From positions 4,299,633 to 4,363,632 of the forward strand of contig NZ_CP061800.1 in assembly GCF_017377395.1 (NCBI RefSeq): a stretch of 64,000 nucleotides of DNA, read 5' to 3'. Below the pieces are notes generated by a model. That model was given only the letters and a program-made list of their open reading frames with translations, made no database searches and was not told the origin of the DNA. The position numbers were made by a program, and so were the translations under genes. Shown here one piece after another: positions 46,308 to 55,197 of the stretch. This DNA comes from Desulfonema magnum (GTDB taxonomy: Bacteria > Desulfobacterota > Desulfobacteria > Desulfobacterales > 4be13). The first letter of the stretch is position 1. Every line of letters begins with the position of its first letter.

Positions 46308-48842
46308 AACCAGCCATTTTAAGAATTCAATATTTTCCCGGACATGGCTTTTCTCCATTTCCAGGTTGTTGTTCCAGAAAAAGGAGGAGTCTCCGATTAA
46401 GACGATGTGACCTTCTCCGTATCGTTTTTTCATAATAACAGGCAATTTTTCATAAGACGCGATAATTTCAGCTTTTCCGTCAGAGCTGATTACCGGCCAT
46501 GCTTCTGAAAATCTTACTTTCTGCTTGAAATGGGGAATAACGCTGAAAAACCGACCCAAAGGCACGTAATCAAGGGACAGCCCGAATTGTTTCATTAAGG
46601 CTTCAGATGCGTGTTTTTCCTCCCAGCCCACCGTGAGGATGAGGTTTCCCCCGCTGAAAACAAATTCTCTGATCCGCCCAAGTTCTTTTGGGGTAAATGG
46701 CTGAGACGGAGCAATCAGCACCAGAAAATCTGCTGTGTTTAATTTTCTGTCTTCAAATGTTTCCAGTGAAAAAGTGAGATAGCCATTTCTCATAAAATTG
46801 AGATAAAGTCCCATGGCCGCGTTTTCATTCCAGGATTCCGGCGAAAACCGTTCTCCGTGAGAAACATCTATATAGGCAATTTTTCCGTAAATGTCTGTCT
46901 GAGCGTCATGTTGCTTCCATGTATTTGCAGCCGCTATGATGGCGAGAGACAATGCTGTTGAAAGAATCAGCGTAAAAGGAGATGGGCGTTCAGCTATGCA
47001 GACTGACAGTGCAAAGGCAAAAAATATAAAGGCTAAGATCAGCCTGAGCCAATGGGATTTTGGCGAGTCCTCCTTTGCAAGCCAGGTAAACACCCGGTTG
47101 ATGAAATCCGGATTTTTAACCATGATGGCATTGACAAAACCGGATGTGTCGCCAAAAACAAGGAGTTTTCCTTTTCCATAATGCTGGGCCGCGCATAAGA
47201 CAACATCGCCCAATGGTTCTCCGGGTTCATAATTAAGGCTGCCCAGATAGCCTCTGGAGCCTTCGGCAGATGTATCTCCGGGGTCTGAGTACCCGTATTT
47301 TCCAATGACAATGGGAAAAGCCGGCGGTTCAATACGGAGAGATGCGCCGATGACAATGCCTGTGTCATTCATATCATCTCTCATCCCGGAGGTTATGGGA
47401 TGGGACGCATACTGGTAAGAATGAAGCCAGCCCCCGACAAACCAGTCCGCGGAATCAAAATTAACAGAAATATGAAATGGCTCCAGAATATCGTTAAAAA
47501 TGACCCGTTTTGTGCCATGTTTGTAAAATGTGTGTTCTCCGAGGATTAAAAGTGAACCGCCTTTTTCCACAAAATCCCAGATCGCCTCAGTCTCATTCCG
47601 GGGAAGCTGATTGTCAACATTGATCATGACAAGGATTTGGGCATGTTTCAGAACCTCCGTGGAAAGCGTTCCTGCCATGCGCGGAGAAAAATCCATTGCC
47701 CTCAGAAACCCGGGCAAATTACCGAACATGCCCGCGCTTCTCGAACCAAAATTTTTAAAATCCGGGACGGACCAGTTGAGAAAGCCTTCTTTGTAGAGAA
47801 TGACTTCTTTTTTGGGCGAGGTTTTGCCTGGCATGTCAGTCACCAGCATTGACGTTGCAGCAGCGATTAAAAACAGAAACATTAAAACGTATTTCTTTTT
47901 TATCACATAGGAAATAAAATTTCCGCTTGGCTGCTCCTGTGAGATTTCCAAATCCGGAAGGGACTGTTCTGATTCGGACTTTCGGGCCGAGCGGAACGGG
48001 AAAAGCTTTTTTATTTGTATGAATTCAAAAGAAAAGTCTTTAAAATCTCTTTTTAAAAGTATCAGATAAAGCGGAATCAGGCAGAGTACAAACAAGAGGA
48101 TGGGTGAATTCATTAAGTAGTTGTATCGGGGAAGCGGATAATTTTCCTCAAAAAGAAATGTCAGAAACACCTTCAGAAAATGATTTTCCGTTTCAAGAAA
48201 TTTCAGGACAGGGGCTGACAAGGCAGGCATTTTTCCTGCCAAAATCAGATAAAGGCCGTTCATAAGAATCAGCAGGAACGATGAGAGCAAAAACAGCTTC
48301 CATTCTTTTTTTACGGAACAGAAAAAGGAAACCATGATGAAGATGAGGAAAAGGATAATAATCGGTATCCCCAGATAAGTGGAGGAAAAAATAACCGGAT
48401 CACCGGAAAATCTGCTGATCAGGGTTGAAAATGAAAGGGAGAATTGTTTTACAGCATACCAGAAAGGAGGGGAATAAAGATAAAAGAGTAAGAAATAAAA
48501 ATAGAACACTGTCGTGAGTATGAGGGGGAAAAGCCCGCCTTGTTCAGCGTTTTTGCTTCTGAGAAGAAGCCACAGCGAACACAGGAAGAAAACCGTGCCT
48601 CCGACGCGATAAATAATTTCTCCCTGAAAGAAAAACACGGAGATGATCAGCAAAACAGATCCCGTGAAAAACATCTCCCTGTTTTCGATTTTGCTTCCCA
48701 AAGGATAGCGGATTAAACCATATAAGGTAAGAAAGAACACTCCCAGGAACTGATAAAGCTGATGCGTCAGATACCCCAGTGATTCAGTTAAAAAGCATAA
48801 GGCCAGAAAAAGCAGGGATATCCTGAAAAACATTTTTTTCAT
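46284..48842 (-). CDS. Large membrane protein with two GATase-like/DUF4350-type domains (A), riboswitch-controlled
   Basis: An 852-residue protein. ATG 48842 follows GGGAGGAACT; an upstream in-frame extension would run through the riboswitch and is rejected. About ten membrane helices (1-310), a linker, one more helix (VLMFLFLIAAATSMLV), then a first soluble alpha/beta domain (about 380-600: AQILVMINVDNQLPRNETEA, VEKGGSLLILGEHTFYKHGT, GKLLVFGDTSGF), two helices, and a second (about 665-850: ADFLVLIAPSQPFTPKELGR, VFSGGNLILTVGWEEKHAS, GHIVLIGDSSFFW). The GGxLL(I/V)xGEHT motif is shared with the downstream gene. No catalytic residues are apparent. The C-terminus is written by a 7-bp repeat. Expression should depend on a cyclic dinucleotide via the 48878-48952 aptamer. 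Confidence 0.75.
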   Translation of the reverse strand: MKKMFFRISLLFLALCFLTESLGYLTHQLYQFLGVFFLTLYGLIRYPLGSKIENREMFFTGSVLLIISVFFFQGEIIYRVGGTVFFLCSLWLLLRSKNAEQGGLFPLILTTVFYFYFLLFYLYSPPFWYAVKQFSLSFSTLISRFSGDPVIFSSTYLGIPIIILFLIFIMVSFFCSVKKEWKLFLLSSFLLILMNGLYLILAGKMPALSAPVLKFLETENHFLKVFLTFLFEENYPLPRYNYLMNSPILLFVLCLIPLYLILLKRDFKDFSFEFIQIKKLFPFRSARKSESEQSLPDLEISQEQPSGNFISYVIKKKYVLMFLFLIAAATSMLVTDMPGKTSPKKEVILYKEGFLNWSVPDFKNFGSRSAGMFGNLPGFLRAMDFSPRMAGTLSTEVLKHAQILVMINVDNQLPRNETEAIWDFVEKGGSLLILGEHTFYKHGTKRVIFNDILEPFHISVNFDSADWFVGGWLHSYQYASHPITSGMRDDMNDTGIVIGASLRIEPPAFPIVIGKYGYSDPGDTSAEGSRGYLGSLNYEPGEPLGDVVLCAAQHYGKGKLLVFGDTSGFVNAIMVKNPDFINRVFTWLAKEDSPKSHWLRLILAFIFFAFALSVCIAERPSPFTLILSTALSLAIIAAANTWKQHDAQTDIYGKIAYIDVSHGERFSPESWNENAAMGLYLNFMRNGYLTFSLETFEDRKLNTADFLVLIAPSQPFTPKELGRIREFVFSGGNLILTVGWEEKHASEALMKQFGLSLDYVPLGRFFSVIPHFKQKVRFSEAWPVISSDGKAEIIASYEKLPVIMKKRYGEGHIVLIGDSSFFWNNNLEMEKSHVRENIEFLKWLVGNLKLET

Positions 48843-48854
48843 AGTTCCTCCCAT

Positions 48855-48892
48855 AAAAAAAGCCGGGTTGCCCCTTTCCAGGCAACCCGGCT
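48855..48892 (-). terminator. Intrinsic terminator overlapping the riboswitch
   Basis: On the minus strand, AGCCGGGTTGCC pairs perfectly with GGCAACCCGGCT around an 8-base loop, then T7. It lies 12 bp before the start codon. Its left arm is the 3' strand of the GEMM-I aptamer, so aptamer and terminator exclude each other. Confidence 0.92.
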
Positions 48893-48952
48893 GTCTCTGC
48901 TGAGACCCGAAGCTTTCCGTCCCCATCTCACGGTGGGTTTGGCTTTATCTGG
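48878..48952 (-). ncRNA. GEMM-I riboswitch (cyclic dinucleotide aptamer)
   Basis: The 75-nt minus-strand RNA has all GEMM-I parts: closing helix CCAG/CUGG; conserved GCCAAACC; P2 CCCACC-GUGA-GAUGGG with a GNRA tetraloop; GGGGACGGAAAGC; P3 GUCUC-AGCA-GAGAC; and AGCCGGGUUGCC. It closely resembles Geobacter GEMM-I RNAs. Position 20 (just before CCAAACC) reads G, which by known work favours cyclic di-GMP over 3',3'-cGAMP, though some such RNAs accept both. Ligand binding should keep the 3' strand out of the terminator, giving an ON switch for the gene at 48842. Confidence 0.9.
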
Positions 48953-49612
48953 TTGTACTCAGTTAAAGTTAATGTCTGCTGACGTTAAGGAATCGGTATT
49001 AAATAACTTTCCCATTTTAATTTATTGGAATTGCACGATAATTCCATTTGGGTAAAATTTTGTCGAATACAATTCGCATTTCTGATTTAAAAGTTTCAGC
49101 AACTTTTCGACCGGTTTCATAGACTTTATCAATAACATGGACAAAGACTTTTAAACCTTTTTTGGTATGTGTTTTGGCTATCAGATCAGTCACCACCTCC
49201 AAACTTGAAAAGATTACTCCCTGACACGCACGAGTAATATGAGGAAACAGGCGATGTTCGATCGGATTAAATTTGGAACAATAGGGCGGGTAATGAGCGA
49301 TTCGGATTTCAATCCCGATTTCATCCGCCAGAATTTGTAAATCTTGTTTGAAAAGGTAATGTCGGGAACTGTTGCTGCCGCCACCATCGCACAATATCAA
49401 AACTGACGTGGCATTTGGATATATTCGGCAACCGTAACCATACCACCAATGACGGAAACTGTCACAGGCAAATTCACTGGTATCATGACTTGTTCCCACC
49501 TGAACATACCCGATATTGAGTCGCAGGTCATAAAAACAATGCGGAATTATGACACCTTCGGCAAAACTTGTAAAATCATGATCGAAAACTTGCAATTCCT
49601 CCAGCGTATATA

Positions 49613-51284
49613 GTATCTGCTGAATTTCTCTTTCAACAGATTACCTGATAGGTTGCCATATCTCCGATATGGCATTTTGAAATTTTCGATTTAAGGTGTT
49701 GCGAATGATTTTTTCAAGATTTTGGAAAAAAGTTGCTGAAAATCCTATTTTCCGGACATACTTCTCCTCTTTTCGAAATATCAGATTTCGAATCGGGAGA
49801 GAAGATCAGGTTTCCGAAAGCCCGGCCAAATCAGGCAAGGCCGAGCTTTGTCATACTTTCTTCTTCAATCTTGTCAGCAAACCACAGCTGAAGGAATTTT
49901 TTAAGATTGGAGGCCGTCTGACAGAGGAGAGACCATATCCGATGTCCCTTCAGTCCGTGCCAGAGACTGCGGCCGAAGCCGCGAAGATTTTTGGCCACGG
50001 CAATAAACCCTTCCGTGGCGGAACGGGCACCGCAACAGAAGTCCTGTTTATCTTCGGCCACGTCGTCGCTGCGCCCCATGAAAACATGACCGATCTCCGA
50101 AGGTGTGTTCTGAAGGTTTTTCAAACTCCGATATCCGAGATCGGTGACCACCGTATCCGGATATTTTTTCATCCGGTTTATAAAAAGATCGAGAGTGTCG
50201 CCGTAAAGAATTTTGTCGGAGGGGTTTCCGATGAAGTTTTCAACGGTGATCAGAAAACCGTCCCGGTCGAACGTCATCTGAACCTTTGTTCCGAATTCGC
50301 ATTCCGGATGACTTTTTCCTTTTTTTATCGGCCTGGCATCCGGGTCGTCGAGAGAAACGATGCGGTCGTTTATATGCCGCTCCCCGGCAAGCTTCAGCAG
50401 GGTCTGCTCTTCGAGAAGGTTCAGAATCCCGAGCATCCTGACAGCTTTCTTTTTCCGCCTGCCCGAAGTCCTCAGCGACCCGACCTTTTCCTGAAAAATT
50501 TTCAGGGCGGGGACAAACATTCCGTTGAAAACGGTCAGCCATTTCTCCCTGCTCCCCTTCTTATCCAGGCCGAACTCCCGCCACAGCCTCCTCAGTTCCC
50601 TGTCATCCCACCACAGAGGAATGCCGTGCATTTTCGCAAAGGCTCTCATTTTTCTGAAAGCCTTGTGAATCAGCTGAACATCATTGGGATAAATGATATC
50701 GCTTTCCAGGACGGTCGAATCAGTCAGGGCATCATCACCCCGGATGACCCCGGCGCGGCGGAGTGTCCCGAAAACCTCCTCCTCAACGGCGGCAATTCCC
50801 TCCTCGCCGACACGCCTTCTGAACACACACAGGGAGGAGGGATGAAGGAATGTCCGCAGGCCTTCGTCCGCAACATTGCAAAAATACTGTATGTACCGAT
50901 TTTCCATCACCTCTCTCACAACCTCCCGGTCGCTCAGTCCGCGGAGCCGGGAAACTATCAGGAGGGCAACCATGATCCGGAGAGACTTTCCCTCAGCCCC
51001 TCTGTTTTTATCATAAAATCCTGCCAGACGTCCCACAATTTTTTCCCACGGAATTATTTTCCGCAGAACGACAAGTTCGTGGGCAGGATATGTGATATTT
51101 CTTTCAACCCATTCCGGAGAAAAAGCTTCTTCGAATTTATCTCTGATCATTTTTATTACACCCTTTGTTATGTTACAATTTTGTCAGAAGTTCGGCCGAC
51201 ACTTTCAGAGCCTGAAAAATCATATATAAAAAATTACCATATAACACCATGGAAATCAAGGAAAAAGAGAAATTCAGCAGATAC
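49613..51284. mobile_element. ISDol1-like insertion sequence, 1672 bp, TATATA target duplication
   Basis: Perfect 21-bp terminal inverted repeats starting GTATCTGCTGAATTTCTCTT. Flanked by TATATA at 49607-49612 and 51285-51290. The 6-bp duplication is confirmed because only that length restores the ISAzo13 frame. Length, duplication size and transposase type fit the ISDol1 group of ISNCY. Confidence 0.95.
49831..51150 (-). CDS. Transposase of the ISDol1-like element
   Basis: An intact 439-residue frame. N-terminal helical region with GKSLRIMVALLIVSRLRGLSD, then a DDE core: DDALTDSTVLESDIIYPND (first Asp), TVVTDLGYRSLKNL (second Asp) and the late ARSATEGFIAVAKNLRGFGR region with the Glu. The DSTVLE..I.YPND pattern is typical of ISDol1/IS1182-like transposases. 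ATG 51150. No frameshift, so the element may be active. Confidence 0.88.
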   Translation of the reverse strand: MIRDKFEEAFSPEWVERNITYPAHELVVLRKIIPWEKIVGRLAGFYDKNRGAEGKSLRIMVALLIVSRLRGLSDREVVREVMENRYIQYFCNVADEGLRTFLHPSSLCVFRRRVGEEGIAAVEEEVFGTLRRAGVIRGDDALTDSTVLESDIIYPNDVQLIHKAFRKMRAFAKMHGIPLWWDDRELRRLWREFGLDKKGSREKWLTVFNGMFVPALKIFQEKVGSLRTSGRRKKKAVRMLGILNLLEEQTLLKLAGERHINDRIVSLDDPDARPIKKGKSHPECEFGTKVQMTFDRDGFLITVENFIGNPSDKILYGDTLDLFINRMKKYPDTVVTDLGYRSLKNLQNTPSEIGHVFMGRSDDVAEDKQDFCCGARSATEGFIAVAKNLRGFGRSLWHGLKGHRIWSLLCQTASNLKKFLQLWFADKIEEESMTKLGLA

Positions 51285-52032
51285 TATATAGTCGGCCTTT
51301 CCTGTAAAAATTTCCAAGATATTCTTTTTTCTTGGTATCCATGCTGATAACGGGATTACCGGCCTTCCGGTATTCTGATCTGAGTTTCAAAATATTGTCA
51401 AACTGAGCGTCGCGATCTGGTACGTTTTTTTTCATAGGTTTGCGTTTCTGAGCTTTACGCAACCGATAGTCATGCTTTTTGAGCAATTGACGGACAATGT
51501 TACGACTCACTTTTACTCCGTATTTTTTTTCCAGAGCCTCCGCGATTTCCCACTCCCTCAGATTTGTCCATCGTACCTTTTCATCCATCGGATCTCCTGC
51601 TGTATGCTCACGCACCACATTCAAAAACTGCTCGTCTATTTCAGGGTGCTCAGTCAGATACTGTTTGCGTCCGCCACCTTTTTTACGTATTTCAGAAGAT
51701 TCAGCAGGAGATTTTCCAATTTGTTTTGCTACGATGTGTCCGGGCAGGCCGCTTACTTCGATCGCTCCTTTGCGCACAGTCCGCCTGCTGCAACCCAAGA
51801 CTTTGGCAATATAATTTTGTCCGCCATGTCCCAATTTCAAAGCTTCAATACCGGCATATCGCCGGCGGTCTTTTTCATTCAGACTCTCATAGTATCGCCG
51901 CATGATTTCTTCTACTTCTAAGGAATAGGGTTGCATAATAATCTCCTTTTGATAAAGTGATTTTGAAATACACTTTACAGGATTACGCAATTTTTTAACA
52001 TATAAAAATCAAAATGGGCATATTATTTCATG

Positions 52033-52408
52033 CTCATTCCTAAGTATCCGGACACAAGTTTTCTGATATTTTCATATGATGAAAAATACACAAAGATTTT
52101 TATCTGGGTACTTAATCTCTTAATACACAAAAAATTTTTTTTTCTTACATTAGCAATATAAAAAACTATGACCTAAAGATGCAAAAAATGCGACCTGTGC
52201 GGTTACAATTTTTGTAGGGTGGGTGGAGCGAAGCGCAACCCACCGAAATTCAGTAAACGGTGGGTTGCGCTTCGCTCCACCCACCCTACACTTTATATTT
52301 CGGGTATTTTATTTTGGGAAAAATCGCAAATCACTGTCAAAAAACAAAAGCGGCTTTCAATACGAAAGCCGCTTTTTTTATGAAATATTTCATGATATTG
52401 AAATAAGC
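52033..52408. other. Intergenic region with a palindromic repeat and terminator
   Basis: A paired GTGGGTGGAGCGAAGCGCAA / TTGCGCTTCGCTCCACCCAC palindrome occupies about 52215-52290 (single copy at 37280). The rest is AT-rich. Terminator listed separately. No gene seen. Confidence 0.75.
52347..52379. terminator. Terminator hairpin after the acyl-CoA dehydrogenase gene
   Basis: AAAGCGGCTTTC-AATAC-GAAAGCCGCTTTTTTT: a perfect 12-bp stem. The T run is best on the plus strand, but the minus strand also has TTTTGTTTTTTG, so it can serve the gene ending at 52409. Confidence 0.8.
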
Positions 52409-53563
52409 TCAGGGCTTGCGTTTGTCCTTAAAAATATTGTTGGATATCACCACGCGCTGAATCTCCGAAGTTCCTTCATAAATGGTGAACACCCGGGCGT
52501 CCCTGTAAAACCGCTCTATCGGATAATCTTTTGTGAATCCGTATCCGCCGTGAATCTGAAGGGCTTTTCCGGTGATGCGGTTCACCATTTCAGAGGAAAA
52601 GAGCTTTGCCATGGAAGCCTGACTTGTATAATTTTCGCCCCTGTCCTTCATTGCCGCAGCCGAAAACATGAGTTGTCTGGCCGCCTCAATTTCCGTGGCC
52701 ATGTCCGCAATCATCCAGCGAAGACCCTGAAATTTTGAAATTTTCTGGTTGAACTGCTCCCTTCCTTTGGCATACTTCACAGCCGCGTCCAAAGCAGCCT
52801 GACTAACGCCCACCGACTGAGCGGCAATTCCGATGCGGCCGCAGTCCAGGGCTGTCATGGCAATTTTAAAGCCGTCGCCTTCTTTGCTCAGTATGTTTTC
52901 AGCCGGGACCCGGCAGTTCTCGAATATCAGATCAGTGGTATCTGAAGCACGAAGCCCCATTTTATCCTCGATATTTCCGACAATCAGCCCGGGGGTGCCT
53001 TTTTCCACCAGAAACGCACTGATTCCCTTATGGCGTTTGGCTTCATCTGTTTTTGCAGTGACAATGACAAGCCCCGCGTTTTTACCTGTGGTAATAAACC
53101 GTTTGGTCCCGTTTATAACATACTCATCGCCGTCACGAACAGCCGTTGTTGACTGGGAAACCGGGTCAGAACCCGCATGGGGTTCGGTCAGGGCAAAGGC
53201 ACCGATAAACTCTCCCGAGGTCAGTTGCGGCAGATACTTTGTTTTCTGTTCCTCGTTTCCGTATTTGTTTACGCTTTCACAAACAATGGAATTATGCACG
53301 GACATCACAACAGCAGTGGAAGCACAAGAGTAAGCGATTTCGGAAAGGGCCAGCACATAGCTTATCGTGTCTGTTCCCTCGCCGCCGTATTCAACCGGGA
53401 CCATCATTCCCATGAGACCCAGTTCTCCCATTTTTTTAAAGTTTTCCGCTGGAAATTCTTTGGTACGGTCACGCTCCGCTGCCGTGGTCGCGACAACTTT
53501 CCTTGAAAACTCTCTGACCATGGTCTGAATCATAAGTTGTTCATCAGTAAGCTTAAAAAACAT
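52409..53563 (-). CDS. Acyl-CoA dehydrogenase (butyryl-CoA type)
   Basis: A 384-residue FAD enzyme oxidising short-chain acyl-CoA to enoyl-CoA or the reverse. Marks: FALTEPHAGSDPVSQSTTA, GTKRFITTGKNAG, MTALDCGRIGIAAQSVGVSQ, QIHGGYGFTKDYPIERFYRD, and the catalytic Glu in FTIYEGTSEIQR. These match the short-chain (butyryl-CoA) dehydrogenase group. I start at ATG 53563 (MFFKLTDEQ), three codons inside the longest frame, with AAAGGTGA upstream. Thiolase and hydroxybutyryl-CoA dehydrogenase genes lie upstream on the same strand, so it works in butyrate/beta-oxidation chemistry. No crotonase or Etf gene is in the window. Confidence 0.93.
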   Translation of the reverse strand: MFFKLTDEQLMIQTMVREFSRKVVATTAAERDRTKEFPAENFKKMGELGLMGMMVPVEYGGEGTDTISYVLALSEIAYSCASTAVVMSVHNSIVCESVNKYGNEEQKTKYLPQLTSGEFIGAFALTEPHAGSDPVSQSTTAVRDGDEYVINGTKRFITTGKNAGLVIVTAKTDEAKRHKGISAFLVEKGTPGLIVGNIEDKMGLRASDTTDLIFENCRVPAENILSKEGDGFKIAMTALDCGRIGIAAQSVGVSQAALDAAVKYAKGREQFNQKISKFQGLRWMIADMATEIEAARQLMFSAAAMKDRGENYTSQASMAKLFSSEMVNRITGKALQIHGGYGFTKDYPIERFYRDARVFTIYEGTSEIQRVVISNNIFKDKRKP

Positions 53564-53581
53564 ATAGATCACCTTTTTTTA

Positions 53582-53622
53582 AATTGAGAATTGAGAATTG
53601 AGAATTGAGAATTAAAAATTGG
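53582..53622. repeat. Heptanucleotide array (ATTGAGA)
   Basis: Five to six ATTGAGA-type units between the regulator and the acyl-CoA dehydrogenase gene, about 20 bp before the ribosome site. Confidence 0.88.
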
Positions 53623-53677
53623 GAATTCAGAGATAAGTACTTGGACAAAAATTGCTCATTTCTCACTTCTCAATCCT

Positions 53678-54229
53678 TTACGGCCCGTAAATGACAACGA
53701 TCAGTTCTGCTGTTTCTTTGCCGATATTTCTTAACTGGTGCTTTATTCCCGAATTAAAATGAAGGGAATCATCTTTCTCCAGATGATTTATATTATCCCC
53801 GACCACAATCTCAACTTTTCCTGACAGCACATAAGTGAATTCTTCCCCTTCGTGACAATACCCTACACCTTCGTGTTTTTCCATAGGATCAATGGTCACC
53901 CGGAACGCTTTCAGATGTTTGTTTTCCGCGCCCGGGGTCAGGGTTGTATAAGCATAATCATCTGTGCGCTTGGTATATTGATCCACGCGATCCTTGAGTG
54001 TGGCTTCCTGTTCTCTTAGAAAAAATCCGGAATCTATGTCCAGTGCCCTTGCAATTTGCAACAGCGTGCCAACAGGAGGAATTGTTTTCCCGGCTTCCAG
54101 TTCTTTGAGATAATCAATGGAATAACCGGTTTCATTTGCCACCCGATCAAGCGTAATATGCTTTTCCGTTCTTACTTTCTTTATTTTTTTTCCTACCGGA
54201 ACAATTTTATCTGCCTTTTTTGCAGGCAT
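53678..54229 (-). CDS. XRE-family regulator with cupin domain
   Basis: A 183-residue protein. Residues about 12-70 are an XRE helix-turn-helix (GKKIKKVRTEKHITLDRVANETGYSIDYLKELEAG). Residues about 105-183 form a small cupin (EGVGYCHEGEEFTYVLSGKVEIVVGDNINHLEKDDSLHFNSGIKHQLRN), the usual ligand-sensing plan. Such regulators often control the neighbouring acyl or CoA metabolism genes. ATG 54229 with AAAAAAGGGGGGG upstream; the longer frame through the heptamer array is rejected. It sits between hbd and the acyl-CoA dehydrogenase gene on the same strand, so autoregulation of the operon is a reasonable guess. Confidence 0.92.
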   Translation of the reverse strand: MPAKKADKIVPVGKKIKKVRTEKHITLDRVANETGYSIDYLKELEAGKTIPPVGTLLQIARALDIDSGFFLREQEATLKDRVDQYTKRTDDYAYTTLTPGAENKHLKAFRVTIDPMEKHEGVGYCHEGEEFTYVLSGKVEIVVGDNINHLEKDDSLHFNSGIKHQLRNIGKETAELIVVIYGP

Positions 54230-54282
54230 AACCCCCCCTTTTTTTTGAGTGAGAAATGAGAATTGAAAAAAGAGAAATACGT

Positions 54283-54331
54283 TTTCAATTCTCAATTTTC
54301 AATTCTCAATTTTCAATTCTCAATTTTCAAT
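54283..54331. repeat. Heptanucleotide array (CAATTTT/CAATTCT)
   Basis: Seven units alternating CAATTCT and CAATTTT, just after the hbd stop codon. Confidence 0.92.
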
Positions 54332-54342
54332 GCTTCTCACTT

Positions 54343-55197
54343 CTATTTGTATTCATAAAAACCGCGTCCTGTTTTTCTGCCGAGCCAGCCTGCTTCAACA
54401 TATTTCCGAAGCAGCGGACAGGGGCGATATTTTGAATCTTTAAAGCCTTCATAGAGTGTCTCCATGATGGCAAGACAGGTGTCCAGGCCGATCAGATCAG
54501 CCAGTGCCAGCGGTCCCATGGGATGGTTCATCCCCAGCTTCATTACAGTGTCAATGGCTTCCGGAGTGCCGACGCTGTGATACAGACAAAAAACTGCCTC
54601 GTTGATCATCGGCAAAAGAATCCGGTTCGCGATGAATCCGGGATAATCATTTGCCTCTGCCGGCGTTTTGCCGAAGTTTACGGACAAATCCCAAGTTGTT
54701 TTGAATGTCTCCTCCGAAGTCGCAAGGCCCCGTATGATTTCAACCAGTTTCATTACCGGCACAGGATTCATAAAGTGCATACCGATGACTTTCTCAGGCC
54801 GTTTTGTCTGAGTTGCAATCCTGCCAATGGGAATGGAAGACGTGTTGGTCGCGAGAATGACATGCGGTTCGCAAATCTCATCCAGCTTTTTAAATATCGC
54901 GAACTTCAGCGTTTCGTTTTCCGTGGCAGCTTCCACAACAAAATCAGCAGATGCCATGTCTTTTACATCCACGCTGGTTTTAATTCTTCCCAAAACAGCG
55001 TCTTTTTCCTCGCCGGTCATTTTTCCTTTGTCAACGCTTTTGCTCAGAAGCTTTGTAATATTTGCAAGCCCGCGCTCGACAAACTCATCTTTAATGTCAT
55101 TCATAATAACATTCAGGCCGCTCATAGCAGCAACCTGTGCGATACCGTTTCCCATCTGACCGGCGCCAATGACGCCAAATGTTTTAACTTCCATCAT
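54343..55197 (-). CDS. hbd: 3-hydroxybutyryl-CoA dehydrogenase
   Basis: A 284-residue NAD-dependent enzyme converting 3-hydroxyacyl-CoA to 3-ketoacyl-CoA. N-terminal Rossmann motif GVIGAGQMGNGIAQVAA (GxGxxG at 11-16), acidic MNDI for NAD(H), catalytic-region ATNTSSIPIGRIA and GMHFMNPVPVMKLVEII (His-Glu relay), and the C-terminal ARGL-type end GWLGRKTGRGFYEYK. Length matches clostridial Hbd. ATG 55197 with AAGGAGATA. Part of a minus-strand set thiolase-hbd-XRE-acyl-CoA dehydrogenase. Confidence 0.96.
   Translation of the reverse strand: MMEVKTFGVIGAGQMGNGIAQVAAMSGLNVIMNDIKDEFVERGLANITKLLSKSVDKGKMTGEEKDAVLGRIKTSVDVKDMASADFVVEAATENETLKFAIFKKLDEICEPHVILATNTSSIPIGRIATQTKRPEKVIGMHFMNPVPVMKLVEIIRGLATSEETFKTTWDLSVNFGKTPAEANDYPGFIANRILLPMINEAVFCLYHSVGTPEAIDTVMKLGMNHPMGPLALADLIGLDTCLAIMETLYEGFKDSKYRPCPLLRKYVEAGWLGRKTGRGFYEYK

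Larger units (their letters stand above)
49017..51936 (-). pseudogene. ISAzo13-family transposase, interrupted
   Basis: The N-terminal part (51936 to 51291) has MQPYSLEVEEIMRRYYES, GGGRKQYLTEHPEIDEQFLN, DEKVRWTNLREWEIAEAL and GNPVISMDTKKKEYLGNFYR; the C-terminal part (49606 to 49017) has QVFDHDFTSFAEGV, SVLILCDGGGSNSSRHYLF and YPPYCSKFNPIEHRLF. Removing 49613-51284 and one TATATA copy restores a single frame across the joint (GRLYTLEELQVFDHD). The gene was intact when the second IS landed. ATG 51936 with AAAAGGAG. Confidence 0.92.
48996..52032. mobile_element. ISAzo13-family element, split by a second IS
   Basis: The two halves of one ISAzo13-type transposase flank the inner IS. Probable ends are an imperfect inverted repeat: AAATAACTTTCCCATTTTAA (about 49000-49019) and the complement of AAAATCAAAATGGGCATATT (about 52004-52023). 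Exact ends and target duplication are not certain. The left end is only about 45 bp from the riboswitch aptamer. Confidence 0.75.

Noticed and set aside
49696-51291. 531-residue plus-strand frame across the ISDol1-like element
   Set aside because: Antisense shadow of the transposase, which carries the catalytic motifs.
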